A stretch of 54,572 nucleotides of DNA from Acetatifactor sp. (GTDB lineage: Bacteria; Bacillota; Clostridia; Lachnospirales; Lachnospiraceae), in NCBI GenBank assembly GCA_016293615.1, contig JAEDDX010000010.1, forward strand, positions 1 through 54,572, given 5' to 3'. The position numbers and the translations under genes were made by a program. Positions within the stretch are counted from its first letter, which is position 1; every line of letters begins with the position of its first letter. The notes under the pieces were generated by a model. That model had not been told where the DNA came from. It saw nothing but the letters and a program-made list of their open reading frames with translations, and ran no database searches. Shown here one piece after another: positions 17,419 to 26,032 of this stretch.

Positions 17419-18733
17419 ATTTGAAACATTTCGAGAGCAGTATCCGGTATTTCAATATCGGGGCTATGAGACAGAGTTTGCGGAAGGGTTGTGCAGGGTA
17501 AACTTCCGTTACAGGATAGAAGGACTCTGCGACTTCACGACCAAGTGGCAGTTCCCTACAAAACACACGCACACGGATGCCATTCTGGAGAAACTGCTGT
17601 TTTCCCTTGGTATGGTGGAAGCCATCAGCTATTATAAGTGTGTTTGTCCCAAGGTCGTGGAGGTGCAGTGTCAGACGCTCACCAAATGGCAGGCTGCCTG
17701 GTGGAAAAAGCTTTTCTATCATGGGTTGGGAGAGTTTCAGTACCTGAACGGAATTCATATCAGCGAAGAGGAACTGTTTGACTTTTCCTATGAGGAAGCG
17801 AAGGAAGTCAGGCTGCATGATGAGGCGGCATATTCCGGCGTCATCGTCCCTGTGGGCGGCGGTAAAGATTCTGTGGTTTCTCTGGAGCTGTTGAAAGATG
17901 TCGGAGTCTATACCTTCAGCATCAATGAGAGCACAACCATCCGAAATGTGATTTCTCAGTGCGAAGGGGCTGTCGGCAATTTCCCGGTTCGCCGTATCCT
18001 CGATAAAAATATCCTGCGGCTGAATGAGGAAGGATATTTGAACGGTCATATTCCTTTTTCTGCGGTTGTGGCGTTTGCGACCGTGATCACCGCGTATTTG
18101 AATCAGGTCAAATACATTGCCCTGTCCAATGAAAACAGCGCAAACGAGAGCACGGTGAAGGATTCCTTTGTGAATCACCAGTACTCCAAGAGCTTTGAGT
18201 TCGAGACGGACTTCACGGAATATATGGAAAGACTGTGTGACTCCGATATCCATTATTTCAGCATGCTGCGTCCTCTCGCGGAGATTCAGATCGCGCAGCT
18301 GTTTGCAGAGTACAGACAGTATCACAGCGTATTCAGAAGCTGCAATGCGGGGAGTAAGCAGGGCATCTGGTGCTGCAATTGCCCGAAATGTCTGTTCGTC
18401 TATATGATTCTGACGCCGTTTCTTCCGGAGGAGGAGCTTGTGGGAATCTTCGGAGAGAATCTTCTGGAGAAAGAGAGCATGGACCGGTATTTCAGAGAGC
18501 TTACAGGCATCGAGGAAAACAAGCCCTTTGAGTGTGTCGGAACCAGACAGGAGGTATGCTTTGCGCTGAAGCGTTTTGTGGTGCGGGGCGGCAGAAGTCT
18601 GTTGACGGACCGTTATGCATCCTATCTGGAGCAGATTCCCGACGGATTGGATGAGCTGCTGGGCTCACTGTCGGCAGAGCATCACATCCCCGAAGAACTA
18701 TATCAATATTTGGAAAGAAGCTTAACAAAGTGA
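17411..18733 (+). CDS. MurL-like PP-loop protein (UDP-MurNAc-L-Ala-L-Glu epimerase family)
   Basis: A 440-residue protein with a PP-loop ATP-binding motif, GGGKDS at 149-154, and a cysteine cluster CCNCPKC at 321-327 that may bind metal. Size, the motif pair and above all its 4-base overlap with a MurD-like ligase fit the MurL/MurD2 pair known from Xanthomonas. There MurD2 adds L-Glu to UDP-MurNAc-L-Ala and MurL epimerises that Glu in an ATP-dependent step. The start is GTG with CGGAGGC upstream. Being inside an ACP/MBOAT cluster is unusual, so the substrate could be another glutamyl conjugate. Family assignment is from memory of the pattern and needs a profile search. Confidence 0.65.
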   Translation: MSKFETFREQYPVFQYRGYETEFAEGLCRVNFRYRIEGLCDFTTKWQFPTKHTHTDAILEKLLFSLGMVEAISYYKCVCPKVVEVQCQTLTKWQAAWWKKLFYHGLGEFQYLNGIHISEEELFDFSYEEAKEVRLHDEAAYSGVIVPVGGGKDSVVSLELLKDVGVYTFSINESTTIRNVISQCEGAVGNFPVRRILDKNILRLNEEGYLNGHIPFSAVVAFATVITAYLNQVKYIALSNENSANESTVKDSFVNHQYSKSFEFETDFTEYMERLCDSDIHYFSMLRPLAEIQIAQLFAEYRQYHSVFRSCNAGSKQGIWCCNCPKCLFVYMILTPFLPEEELVGIFGENLLEKESMDRYFRELTGIEENKPFECVGTRQEVCFALKRFVVRGGRSLLTDRYASYLEQIPDGLDELLGSLSAEHHIPEELYQYLERSLTK

Positions 18734-19917
18734 ATATTCAGGAAAAGTTTGGCAATAAGAGAATCTTAATCTGGGGCTTCGGACGGGAAGGACAGTCTAC
18801 AAAGCATTTCCTGTCGAGGTGCTGCACGCCGGCATGCGTGGATGTGTTTGAGGGAAAGCGTGACGGCATCGATGAGGACGCCTATGACTTTATTATCAAA
18901 AGCCCCGGGATCGTGATGGAGGAAGAACATCCGAAGTACACCTCCCAGACGGAAATCTTTCTGGAGGAGCACCGCGACCGGGTCATCGGCGTGACCGGTA
19001 CGAAGGGAAAGAGCACCACAGCCTCCATGCTCCGGCATGTACTGGGCAGATGCTTGAACAAAAAGGTGATCCTGCTCGGCAACATCGGTGAACCCTGTCT
19101 GGATTACTTCGATGAGGTAGACGATGAGACGGTTGTCGTGTTTGAAATGTCCTGTCATCAGCTTGCGCATACCAAGGTGTCTCCTCATGTGGCGTTGTTT
19201 TTGAACCTGTATGAAGAGCATCTGGATTACTACAAAACATTTGAAAAGTATTTTGAGGCAAAGACGCATGTGACCGCTTATCAGAAAGCGGACGATTTCT
19301 TCTTCGTGGGCGACAATGTGCCCGAGATCGCTACAAAGGCAAGGAAGACAGTTATCTGCTTTGATGAAACACCCGCCTATGAACTGAAGGTTCTGGGACA
19401 GCACAATGCGTACAATGCTGACTTTGTGTATACCGTTGCGACCACGGTGTACGGCATCGACGGTGAAAGCGTCAGAGAGGCCCTGAAGAGCTTTGACGGA
19501 CTGGCGCACAGACTGCAGTATATCGGGGAAAAGGAAGGAATCTCCTTCTATGATGATTCGATTTCGACCATTCCGAATGCAACCATCCGTGCGCTGGAGT
19601 CGACTCCGCATGCGAAGACGGTGCTGGTCGGCGGCATGGACAGAGGAATCTGCTATGACAGACTCATTTCTTATATGAGGGAGCACGATGAGTACTTCTA
19701 TATCTGCTCCTATGATTCGGGCCGCAGAATCTACGAGGAGGTCTCAGACCTTGCGTACTGCAAATATGTCGCAACGCTGGAAGAGGCAGTTGCCCTGGCG
19801 AAGGAAATCACTCCCCGGGGAATGGCCTGCATCCTCTCTCCCGCGTCGGCATCCTACGGTTACTTCAAGAATTTCGAGCAGCGAGGCGAGATGTTCCGCC
19901 AATACGCAGGCCTGTAG
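18730..19917 (+). CDS. MurD-like Mur ligase (MurD2-like)
   Basis: A 395-residue ATP-dependent amide ligase. It has an N-terminal Rossmann segment ('LIWGFGREGQST'), a P-loop GVTGTKGKST (about 87-96), 'NLYEEHLDYY' with the metal-site histidine, an EAKT lysine that may be carbamylated, and the C-terminal domain 'FDGLAHRLQYI' with 'YDDSISTIPNA' (about 274-284). MurD normally adds D-Glu to UDP-MurNAc-L-Ala; this shorter relative, fused by a GTGA overlap to a MurL-like epimerase, more likely uses L-Glu. Ribosomal and wall genes for standard synthesis are not nearby, so it is probably an extra ligase. Confidence 0.78.
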   Translation: MNIQEKFGNKRILIWGFGREGQSTKHFLSRCCTPACVDVFEGKRDGIDEDAYDFIIKSPGIVMEEEHPKYTSQTEIFLEEHRDRVIGVTGTKGKSTTASMLRHVLGRCLNKKVILLGNIGEPCLDYFDEVDDETVVVFEMSCHQLAHTKVSPHVALFLNLYEEHLDYYKTFEKYFEAKTHVTAYQKADDFFFVGDNVPEIATKARKTVICFDETPAYELKVLGQHNAYNADFVYTVATTVYGIDGESVREALKSFDGLAHRLQYIGEKEGISFYDDSISTIPNATIRALESTPHAKTVLVGGMDRGICYDRLISYMREHDEYFYICSYDSGRRIYEEVSDLAYCKYVATLEEAVALAKEITPRGMACILSPASASYGYFKNFEQRGEMFRQYAGL

Positions 19918-19981
19918 ACACAGTCTCGCAGCCCACAGACAGGCAGCTGCACAATATACTTTTGAAAGGCGATAAAAAAGC

Positions 19982-21772
19982 ATGAAAGAACTGGAATACC
20001 CTTTTGACCCTGAATGGATGATTAAGAAAAAGAAGAGCATTCGAAAGGAGCTGCTGGAGGCGGCGGAGAAGAACGGTGTCACCTTCCTGGAGAAAAAGAT
20101 TGCGATTCTGGGCGGACAGACCACGCAGAATATTAAGCTGGTGCTGGAGCTTTTCCTGCTGAATCAGGGCATTCGTCCCTCCTTCTATGAATCGGAATAC
20201 AATCAATGGTTTGAGGACGGGATGTTTCCCAACGCCGAGCTGGAGGCGTTTGCGCCTGACCTGATCTATGTGTGTACCTGCGTCAGAAATATTATTGATT
20301 TTCCCGAGATCGCAGACACGGCAGAGACAGTGGATCAGAAACTTGCCAATGTGTATGAGAAGTTTGTCTCCTGCTGGGAGCATCTGACGCAAGCCTACCA
20401 TTGTCCCATCATCCAGAATAACTTCGAGTATCCCTATTTCAGACTGATGGGGAATAAGGATGCCAGCGACATTCACGGAAGAGTCAATTTTGTGACCAGA
20501 CTGAACTGCAAATTCTATGAGTATGCGCAGACGCACGAAGGCTTCTATATCTGTGACATCAACTATCTGGCGGCGTCCTACGGACTCGACTCGTGGTCAG
20601 ACCCGTATTACTGGCACATGTTTAAGTATGCGGTGGCGGTTCCCGCGATTCCCTATCTTTCCTTCAATCTGTCCAACATGATTAAGTCGATTTACGGGAA
20701 GAATAAGAAGGCGTTCAATCTCGATATGGACAATACGCTCTGGGGCGGTATCGTGGGAGACGACGGCCCTGACAATATTGAGATCGGCCAGGAAACACCG
20801 CTTGCGCAGACATACAGCGAATTCCAGACCTATCTGAAGCTGCACAAACAGTTGGGCGTTCTGCTCACCGTCAACTCCAAGAACGATGAGGCCAATGCCC
20901 TCGCGGGACTGGAAAGACCGGACAGTGTGCTGAGAAAGGATGATTTTGTCAGCATCAAAGCAAACTGGAATCCCAAGAGTCAGAACCTCGCGGCAACCGC
21001 GCAGGAGATGGCATTGCTTCCCGAAAGCTTTGTCTTTGTCGATGACAATCCTGCCGAGAGGGCGATCATCGCCGGTCAGATCCCCGGCGTGGCTATCCCC
21101 GAGATAGGGGCACCGGAGCACTATATCAGGGTGCTCGATAAGTCCGGCTTCTTCGAGGTGACCACACTTTCCAAGGACGACCTCAAACGGACCGAGATGT
21201 ATCAGGAGAATGCCAGAAGAAACAACCTCATGGCCTCCTTCGAGAATTACGAGGATTACCTGCTTTCCCTGGAGATGCACGCCGAGATAGGAGCCTTTGT
21301 ACCGGCGTATATGTCCAGAATCGCGCAGCTGACCAACAAGAGCAATCAGTTCAATCTGACAACCAGGCGCATGACACAGGAGAATATTGAAAGCTGCGCG
21401 GCAGACCCGAATCAGATCACTCTCTACGGCAAGCTGGAGGACAAGTTCGGCGACAACGGTGTGGTAAGTGTGGTGATTGGCCGTATGGACGGGGAGGATC
21501 TTCATATCGACCTCTGGCTGATGAGCTGCCGCGTGCTGAAGCGGGACATGGAGTTCGCGATGATGGACGAGCTTGTCGACAAAGCACAGAAAGCCGGCGT
21601 TCGCAGAATTCTCGGATATTATTACCCGACGGCTAAGAACGCCATGGTCAAAGAGTTCTATAAGACACAGGGATTTTCCCTGGTTTCGGAGGATGCATCC
21701 CACAATACCATCTGGGAATTCGTGATTCCGAACAAGTACGAGAAAAAGCAGCATGTGATTGCAGTCAACTAA
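19982..21772 (+). CDS. FkbH-type HAD-IIIC protein (glyceryl-ACP loading enzyme family)
   Basis: A 596-residue three-part protein. An N-terminal SGNH-like domain spans about 1-235. A HAD-IIIC domain follows, with 'LDMDNTLWGGIVGDDG' (catalytic Asp248 and Asp250) and 'FVFVDDNPAERAII'. A C-terminal GNAT-like domain starts at about 430 and includes 'RRILGYYYPTAKNAMVKEFY'. This is the FkbH/OzmB architecture, whose studied members take the C3 unit from 1,3-bisphosphoglycerate, dephosphorylate it and place glyceryl on an acyl carrier protein. An ACP, an MBOAT and an SGNH protein follow in the same direction, which fits a role in making an acyl-ACP donor. The ribosome site is GAAAGGCG. Confidence 0.85.
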   Translation: MKELEYPFDPEWMIKKKKSIRKELLEAAEKNGVTFLEKKIAILGGQTTQNIKLVLELFLLNQGIRPSFYESEYNQWFEDGMFPNAELEAFAPDLIYVCTCVRNIIDFPEIADTAETVDQKLANVYEKFVSCWEHLTQAYHCPIIQNNFEYPYFRLMGNKDASDIHGRVNFVTRLNCKFYEYAQTHEGFYICDINYLAASYGLDSWSDPYYWHMFKYAVAVPAIPYLSFNLSNMIKSIYGKNKKAFNLDMDNTLWGGIVGDDGPDNIEIGQETPLAQTYSEFQTYLKLHKQLGVLLTVNSKNDEANALAGLERPDSVLRKDDFVSIKANWNPKSQNLAATAQEMALLPESFVFVDDNPAERAIIAGQIPGVAIPEIGAPEHYIRVLDKSGFFEVTTLSKDDLKRTEMYQENARRNNLMASFENYEDYLLSLEMHAEIGAFVPAYMSRIAQLTNKSNQFNLTTRRMTQENIESCAADPNQITLYGKLEDKFGDNGVVSVVIGRMDGEDLHIDLWLMSCRVLKRDMEFAMMDELVDKAQKAGVRRILGYYYPTAKNAMVKEFYKTQGFSLVSEDASHNTIWEFVIPNKYEKKQHVIAVN

Positions 21773-21799
21773 TGCAGTCCCATGAGAGCGGAGCGCAAA

Positions 21800-23221
21800 A
21801 TGATGAAACAGTTAGGAAAAGTAATCGCCTTTTTACTGATATTTATTCTGGGGCTGAGCGGACTGTACCGGATATTTTCCTGGAAGGAAACTTCCGGTGA
21901 GAACAAATCTTCCGTGCAGGCCCTGTACGAGATCGGCGACAAAGACAGAGTGGATGTCGTGTTTATCGGACCGAGCTTTACTTATTCGCTTGCAAATCCT
22001 GCGATCCTGTGGGATGACTACGGTATCGCCTCCTTCAATCTGGGCGTTTCCGGGCAGGATACCGAGGCCGCGTATACTTCCATCCTGGAGGTGCTCAAGA
22101 CGCAGACCCCGGAAGTGGTCATGGTCGATTTCAGTGCAACGATGACGGAAGGCTATCAGGTAGAGAGCAACCGCTATCGGAACATGCTGGCGTATCGTCT
22201 GTCCAAAGAAAACTATGAACTGATCGACAAGCTCACGGAAACCTTTGATGAGAAGAAGGATTTTCTGCTTCGCTGGCCGATCGTGCATACCCGATATAAA
22301 GAATTGCAGAGATATGATTTCGAGCAGTATATGCCGAGTATCTATACGCTCGGTTTTTGCTATGACTGGACGATCATGTCATGGATGCCGGATTTTACCG
22401 TGCTTTACAGCAAAGAGCAGACGCCGATCAGCCCGATCAATCAAGAGTTCGTTGATAAAATCGTGGCACTGTCCCAAGAGCGAGGCTTTTCCGTTGTGTT
22501 CTATCTGCCGGCATTGGACAGAGGCGAGGATACCCAGAGGATCTTCAACGGGGTGGAAGCCTACATGGATGAGATCGGGGTGACTTACCTGGATTTTGCC
22601 CGCAATGCGGCGGAGATCGGCATTGATTATCAGACGGATTTCATTGACCACGGTCATTCAAACTATACCGGCGCCAAAAAGCTGACAGACTACATCGGAC
22701 GCTTCCTGGCGGAGAATTTCCGGCTGGAAGACCACAGAGGAGAGCCGGATTATGAGCCCTGGGAATTGTGCTCCCTGTACCAGAGCCATCTGCTGGCAAT
22801 GAAGAATGTGCAGACCCTTTCCGAGCCGGCTGACATTGCGGAGATCTTAGTCAACATGGATCAGCTGGTGATCGTTGCCTCCCTGGAGGGTGACTTCCTT
22901 TCTTCCGACAGAGACCTTGCCCGGGTCTATGACACTTTGGGCCTGTACGGCGGAGAATATGAAGACGGAGGAACCTGGGTGATTCAGGATGGCGAACTGA
23001 CGGATTATATTCCCCGGGATACGCTCGGTGAGGTGCATATCAGGGTGAACTCAGCGGATACCGTGAGTGTATTCAGAATGGAGACAGAAGAGGGCACGAA
23101 TGTAAAATGCCAGATGGGCGGATTGCCGTATAATCCGCTCCAGCCCAACGCTTCCGGCTTATATCTGATGGCCTATGACAAATTCACGAATGAAGTAATT
23201 GTGAATTCATGGTTCCGATAA
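21800..23221 (+). CDS. DltD-like SGNH-hydrolase-family envelope protein
   Basis: A 473-residue protein with one N-terminal membrane segment (about 6-26) and an extracellular SGNH fold. Block I is 'VFIGPSFTYS' with Ser59; the C-terminal block 'DHGHSNYTGAKKL' holds Asp283 and His286. A second, smaller C-terminal domain follows about residue 330. Proteins of this shape partner MBOAT transferases (DltD with DltB, PatB with PatA) and perform or assist the final O-acyl transfer outside the cell. ATG 21800 is chosen over 21782 because GGAG is six bases before it and the earlier ATG has no site. The MBOAT gene follows. Confidence 0.72.
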   Translation: MMKQLGKVIAFLLIFILGLSGLYRIFSWKETSGENKSSVQALYEIGDKDRVDVVFIGPSFTYSLANPAILWDDYGIASFNLGVSGQDTEAAYTSILEVLKTQTPEVVMVDFSATMTEGYQVESNRYRNMLAYRLSKENYELIDKLTETFDEKKDFLLRWPIVHTRYKELQRYDFEQYMPSIYTLGFCYDWTIMSWMPDFTVLYSKEQTPISPINQEFVDKIVALSQERGFSVVFYLPALDRGEDTQRIFNGVEAYMDEIGVTYLDFARNAAEIGIDYQTDFIDHGHSNYTGAKKLTDYIGRFLAENFRLEDHRGEPDYEPWELCSLYQSHLLAMKNVQTLSEPADIAEILVNMDQLVIVASLEGDFLSSDRDLARVYDTLGLYGGEYEDGGTWVIQDGELTDYIPRDTLGEVHIRVNSADTVSVFRMETEEGTNVKCQMGGLPYNPLQPNASGLYLMAYDKFTNEVIVNSWFR

Positions 23222-23233
23222 GGTACAATCCGG

Positions 23234-23258
23234 CGGGGATGCTTTAAAGAAGCCCCCG
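23234..23258 (+). terminator. Weak hairpin between the SGNH and MBOAT genes
   Basis: The stem CGGGG-(AT bulge)-GCTT / AAGC-CCCCG with a 5-base loop is followed by GTTTCT. The T-run is poor, so it is more likely an attenuator or mRNA-processing/stability element than a full stop. Confidence 0.35.
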
Positions 23259-23319
23259 GTTTCTAGAAATTCAGAAAGGATGGCGTGACGCAGCACGGAC
23301 TGCACACGCAGGATTACGA

Positions 23320-24858
23320 ATGAATATCACAGCATTTGTTTTCTTTGTTTTTATAGGCATTGTAGCCTTGCTCTATTATATTGTACCGAAAAAGGCAAGA
23401 TGGATCGTTTTGCTGGCGGCAAATATCTATTTCCTGAGTCAGGCTAATGACCTGTTGATGAACGGATTCTGGCTTTTGTGCGCTCTGGTGACCTATGTGG
23501 GCGCGCGACTGGTTGAAGGAAACAGAGAAACACATCCGGGCAGAGCCAAAGCACTTGCGGCAGTCAGCGTACTGATCGTCATCGGCTTTATGATCGTGCT
23601 CAAGGACAGTTCCTTCTTCGTGGGAATCTACAACAATGTCACCGGTCTGTTGGGCCTGCAGCCGGCGCCGATGCCGTCATTTCCCGCGCCGATGGGTATC
23701 TCCTACTACTCCCTCATCTGGGCAGGATATTTAATCGAAGTATATTGCGGAACCTGCGCCTGTGAGAAAAACATACTGAAATTTCTGACATTCTGCGGGT
23801 ATTTCCCCATCTATACGGCCGGACCTATCGTCAGATTTCAGGATGTTGAAAGCAATATCCTGGAGGGACATTCGTTTGACTATAAGCGATTCACCTTTGG
23901 ACTGCAGCGCATCCTGTGGGGACTGATGAAGAAGCTGATTCTGTCGGAGAGGCTCGCCATTGTGGTGAACAAGGTATATGAGGACAGCTATGCCTACCCC
24001 GGCTTCTATGTCTGGATTGCGATGATTTTGTTCGTATTTCAGCTCTATACGGACTTCTCGGGCTGTATCGACATTGTGCTGGGCGTATCCGAAATGCTGG
24101 GCATCGAGCTTCCCGAGAACTTCTCCTTTCCCTTCCTTGCCCAAAGCATGTCGGAGTTCTGGAGATGCTGGCATATCACTCTGGGAGGATGGCTCAGAGA
24201 CTATATACTCTATCCGATTCTCAAATCAGACGGCATGCAGAAGCTCGCAGGCAGGTGCAAGAAGCGTTACGGTAAAAAAATGGGCAAAAGTATACCCACT
24301 TGGATCGGACTTTTGATCTCCTGGTTCCTGATTGGTTTCTGGCATGGAGGCCAATGGAACTATATTCTCGGCGTAGGCTTGTTTTGCGGCGTGATCATTA
24401 TCACAGGCGAGATGCTCGCCCCGGTGTTTGCGCGCCTGAAAAATGTGCTCAAAATCAACGACAAGACTTTTGCCTACCGATGCTTTCAGAGACTCAGGAC
24501 CTTCCTTCTCTTTACGGTCGCCCTGTCCTTCTTCCGGGCGTACGACGGCCTGGAGCAAGGATTTCTGGTCTGGAAAAACGGTCTTACGGTCTACAACCCC
24601 TGGATTTTGACGGATGGTTCCCTGCTTCGCCTGGGCCTTGACCAGAAAGATATCAACATATTATGGTTCTTCGGAACGATTCTGGCGGTCTCCGGAATCC
24701 TAAGCTATGTGAAAAAGCAGTCCCTGAGAGAACTGATTGCCAAGCAGAACCTTGTGTTCCGCTGGATATTATATCTGTTCCTGCTATATTCCGTCATCAT
24801 TTTCGGCTGCTACGGAATCAATTTTGACTCGGCAGCGTTTATTTACCAGAAGTTTTAG
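23320..24858 (+). CDS. MBOAT-family O-acyltransferase (DltB/AlgI-like)
   Basis: A 512-residue polytopic membrane protein with about 10-12 hydrophobic segments. The MBOAT core is clear: 'GYFPIYTAGPIVRFQDV', 'FSFPFLAQSMSEFWRCWHIT', 'WLRDYILYPI' and the catalytic His342 in 'GFWHGGQWNYI'. MBOATs of the DltB/AlgI/PatA type move an acyl group from a cytoplasmic donor across the membrane to a surface polymer. DltB takes it from a carrier protein, and here an ACP gene follows within 60 bases. Together with the FkbH and SGNH genes this suggests a carrier-protein-fed acylation of an extracellular glycan. Confidence 0.88.
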   Translation: MNITAFVFFVFIGIVALLYYIVPKKARWIVLLAANIYFLSQANDLLMNGFWLLCALVTYVGARLVEGNRETHPGRAKALAAVSVLIVIGFMIVLKDSSFFVGIYNNVTGLLGLQPAPMPSFPAPMGISYYSLIWAGYLIEVYCGTCACEKNILKFLTFCGYFPIYTAGPIVRFQDVESNILEGHSFDYKRFTFGLQRILWGLMKKLILSERLAIVVNKVYEDSYAYPGFYVWIAMILFVFQLYTDFSGCIDIVLGVSEMLGIELPENFSFPFLAQSMSEFWRCWHITLGGWLRDYILYPILKSDGMQKLAGRCKKRYGKKMGKSIPTWIGLLISWFLIGFWHGGQWNYILGVGLFCGVIIITGEMLAPVFARLKNVLKINDKTFAYRCFQRLRTFLLFTVALSFFRAYDGLEQGFLVWKNGLTVYNPWILTDGSLLRLGLDQKDINILWFFGTILAVSGILSYVKKQSLRELIAKQNLVFRWILYLFLLYSVIIFGCYGINFDSAAFIYQKF

Positions 24859-24917
24859 TTCCGTACGGGATGCATCTCCCAAAAATAAGTTATAAGCGAG
24901 AATAGGAGGATCACAAA

Positions 24918-25163
24918 ATGACAAGAGAAGAAGTATATGAAGAGTTAAATGGTGTATTTCAGGATGTATTTGATGATGAGAGCATTGTTGTGAATGATGA
25001 GACGACCGCCAATGATATCGAGGACTGGGACAGCCTGGAGCATATCAACCTGATAGTTTCCGTGGAGAAGAAGTTTGGCGTAAAGTTCAACATCGGTGAA
25101 GTGCATTCCATGCAGAAGGTCGGAGATATGGTGACCTTGATCCTTGCCAAGAAGGGATGCTGA
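24918..25163 (+). CDS. Acyl carrier protein
   Basis: An 81-residue acidic four-helix carrier. The phosphopantetheine attachment Ser39 sits in 'DWDSLEHINLI'. The sequence differs from fatty-acid AcpP (no DSLD motif) and is like the stand-alone carriers of FkbH or DltC systems. The ribosome site AGGAGG precedes the ATG. It is the likely partner both of the FkbH loading enzyme and of the MBOAT transferase. No D-alanyl or acyl-AMP ligase (DltA-like) is present in the window. Confidence 0.9.
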   Translation: MTREEVYEELNGVFQDVFDDESIVVNDETTANDIEDWDSLEHINLIVSVEKKFGVKFNIGEVHSMQKVGDMVTLILAKKGC

Positions 25164-25200
25164 GTGCATGACACAGCATGCAGCGAAAGGGTGAGACAGC

Positions 25201-25896
25201 ATGAAAACGGTTTGTGAAAGGCTGTTTGCCTTAAGAGAGGAACAATATGCTGCGTTTCAGAGCAGGCTGATGCCAACGATAGATCCGGACCTGGTGATCG
25301 GCGTCAGAATGCCCCTGCTTCGAAAATACGCGGCGGAATTAGATAGGACGCCCCAAAAGGCTGCCTTTTTACGGGAATTGCCCCACACCTACTATGAGGA
25401 GAACCTGCTGCACGGAGCGCTGCTTTCGCGTATGAAAGACTTTCACGCCTGCGTGACAGCCGTAGATGAGTTCCTGCCCTATGTGGATAACTGGGCAGTG
25501 TGCGATACCTTCTCTCCGGCAGTGTTTGGACGACACAGGGAAGAACTGCTCGGATGGGTGAAAAAATGGATTGCTTCCCGGCATCCGTATGTATGCCGCT
25601 ATGGTGTGGGCATGCTCATGCGCCATTATCTGGGGGATGCTTTCCAGCCGGAGTATCTCGAACTGCCGGGGCGTATTGAAAGCGGGGAGTATTATGTCAA
25701 CATGATGGTGGCATGGTTTTTTGCAACAGCGCTTGCCAAGCAGTGGGAGACGACGATTCCCTATCTGGAGCAGCGGAAACTGCCTGCATGGACACACGCC
25801 AAGACGATTCGTAAGGCCATTGAGAGTTACCGCATCACGGATGAGCAGAAAACATACCTGCGAAGCCTTCTGTATTCGACAGAAGGGAACAATTGA
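25201..25896 (+). CDS. DNA alkylation repair protein (AlkD family)
   Basis: A 231-residue all-helical HEAT-like repeat protein. Conserved AlkD features are visible: 'VIGVRMPLLRKYAAEL', 'YVDNWAVCDTFSP', 'RYGVGMLMRHYL' and 'AKTIRKAIESYRIT'. Family members excise N3- and N7-alkylated bases without flipping them. It lies 37 bases after the ACP gene on the same strand, with no terminator between, so it may be co-transcribed by chance of position rather than by function. The branch with 'DNW' residues is common in Firmicutes. Confidence 0.85.
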   Translation: MKTVCERLFALREEQYAAFQSRLMPTIDPDLVIGVRMPLLRKYAAELDRTPQKAAFLRELPHTYYEENLLHGALLSRMKDFHACVTAVDEFLPYVDNWAVCDTFSPAVFGRHREELLGWVKKWIASRHPYVCRYGVGMLMRHYLGDAFQPEYLELPGRIESGEYYVNMMVAWFFATALAKQWETTIPYLEQRKLPAWTHAKTIRKAIESYRITDEQKTYLRSLLYSTEGNN

Positions 25897-25916
25897 CGGC
25901 AAAATGTACGGAGATG

Positions 25917-25945
25917 TTGACGGGAGCCCGAAATTAGGTTAAAGT
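25917..25945 (+). promoter_or_regulatory. Promoter for the EAL-domain gene
   Basis: TTGACG (25917-25922), a 17-base spacer and TAAAGT (25940-25945). No c-di-GMP riboswitch pattern was seen in the roughly 85-base leader. Confidence 0.55.
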
Positions 25946-26032
25946 ATGAGACAAACAAGGGAAGGATTGCATTCGGAATACACCATGTGCATGACAGCTT
26001 GTTAAGATGGTTGAGCTAGGAGGTGACGTTGC

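Noticed and set aside
20597..21754. Long open frame on the minus strand opposite the FkbH gene
   Set aside because: It lacks a ribosome site and any recognisable domain, and lies fully inside a gene with clear motifs; long antisense frames are common in this codon usage. The same applies to minus-strand frames at 7776-8597, 15140-16333, 17387-18325, 18766-19686 and 33797-35326.
25897..26032. c-di-GMP riboswitch before the EAL gene
   Set aside because: The conserved core of GEMM-type riboswitches was looked for and not found in this leader.
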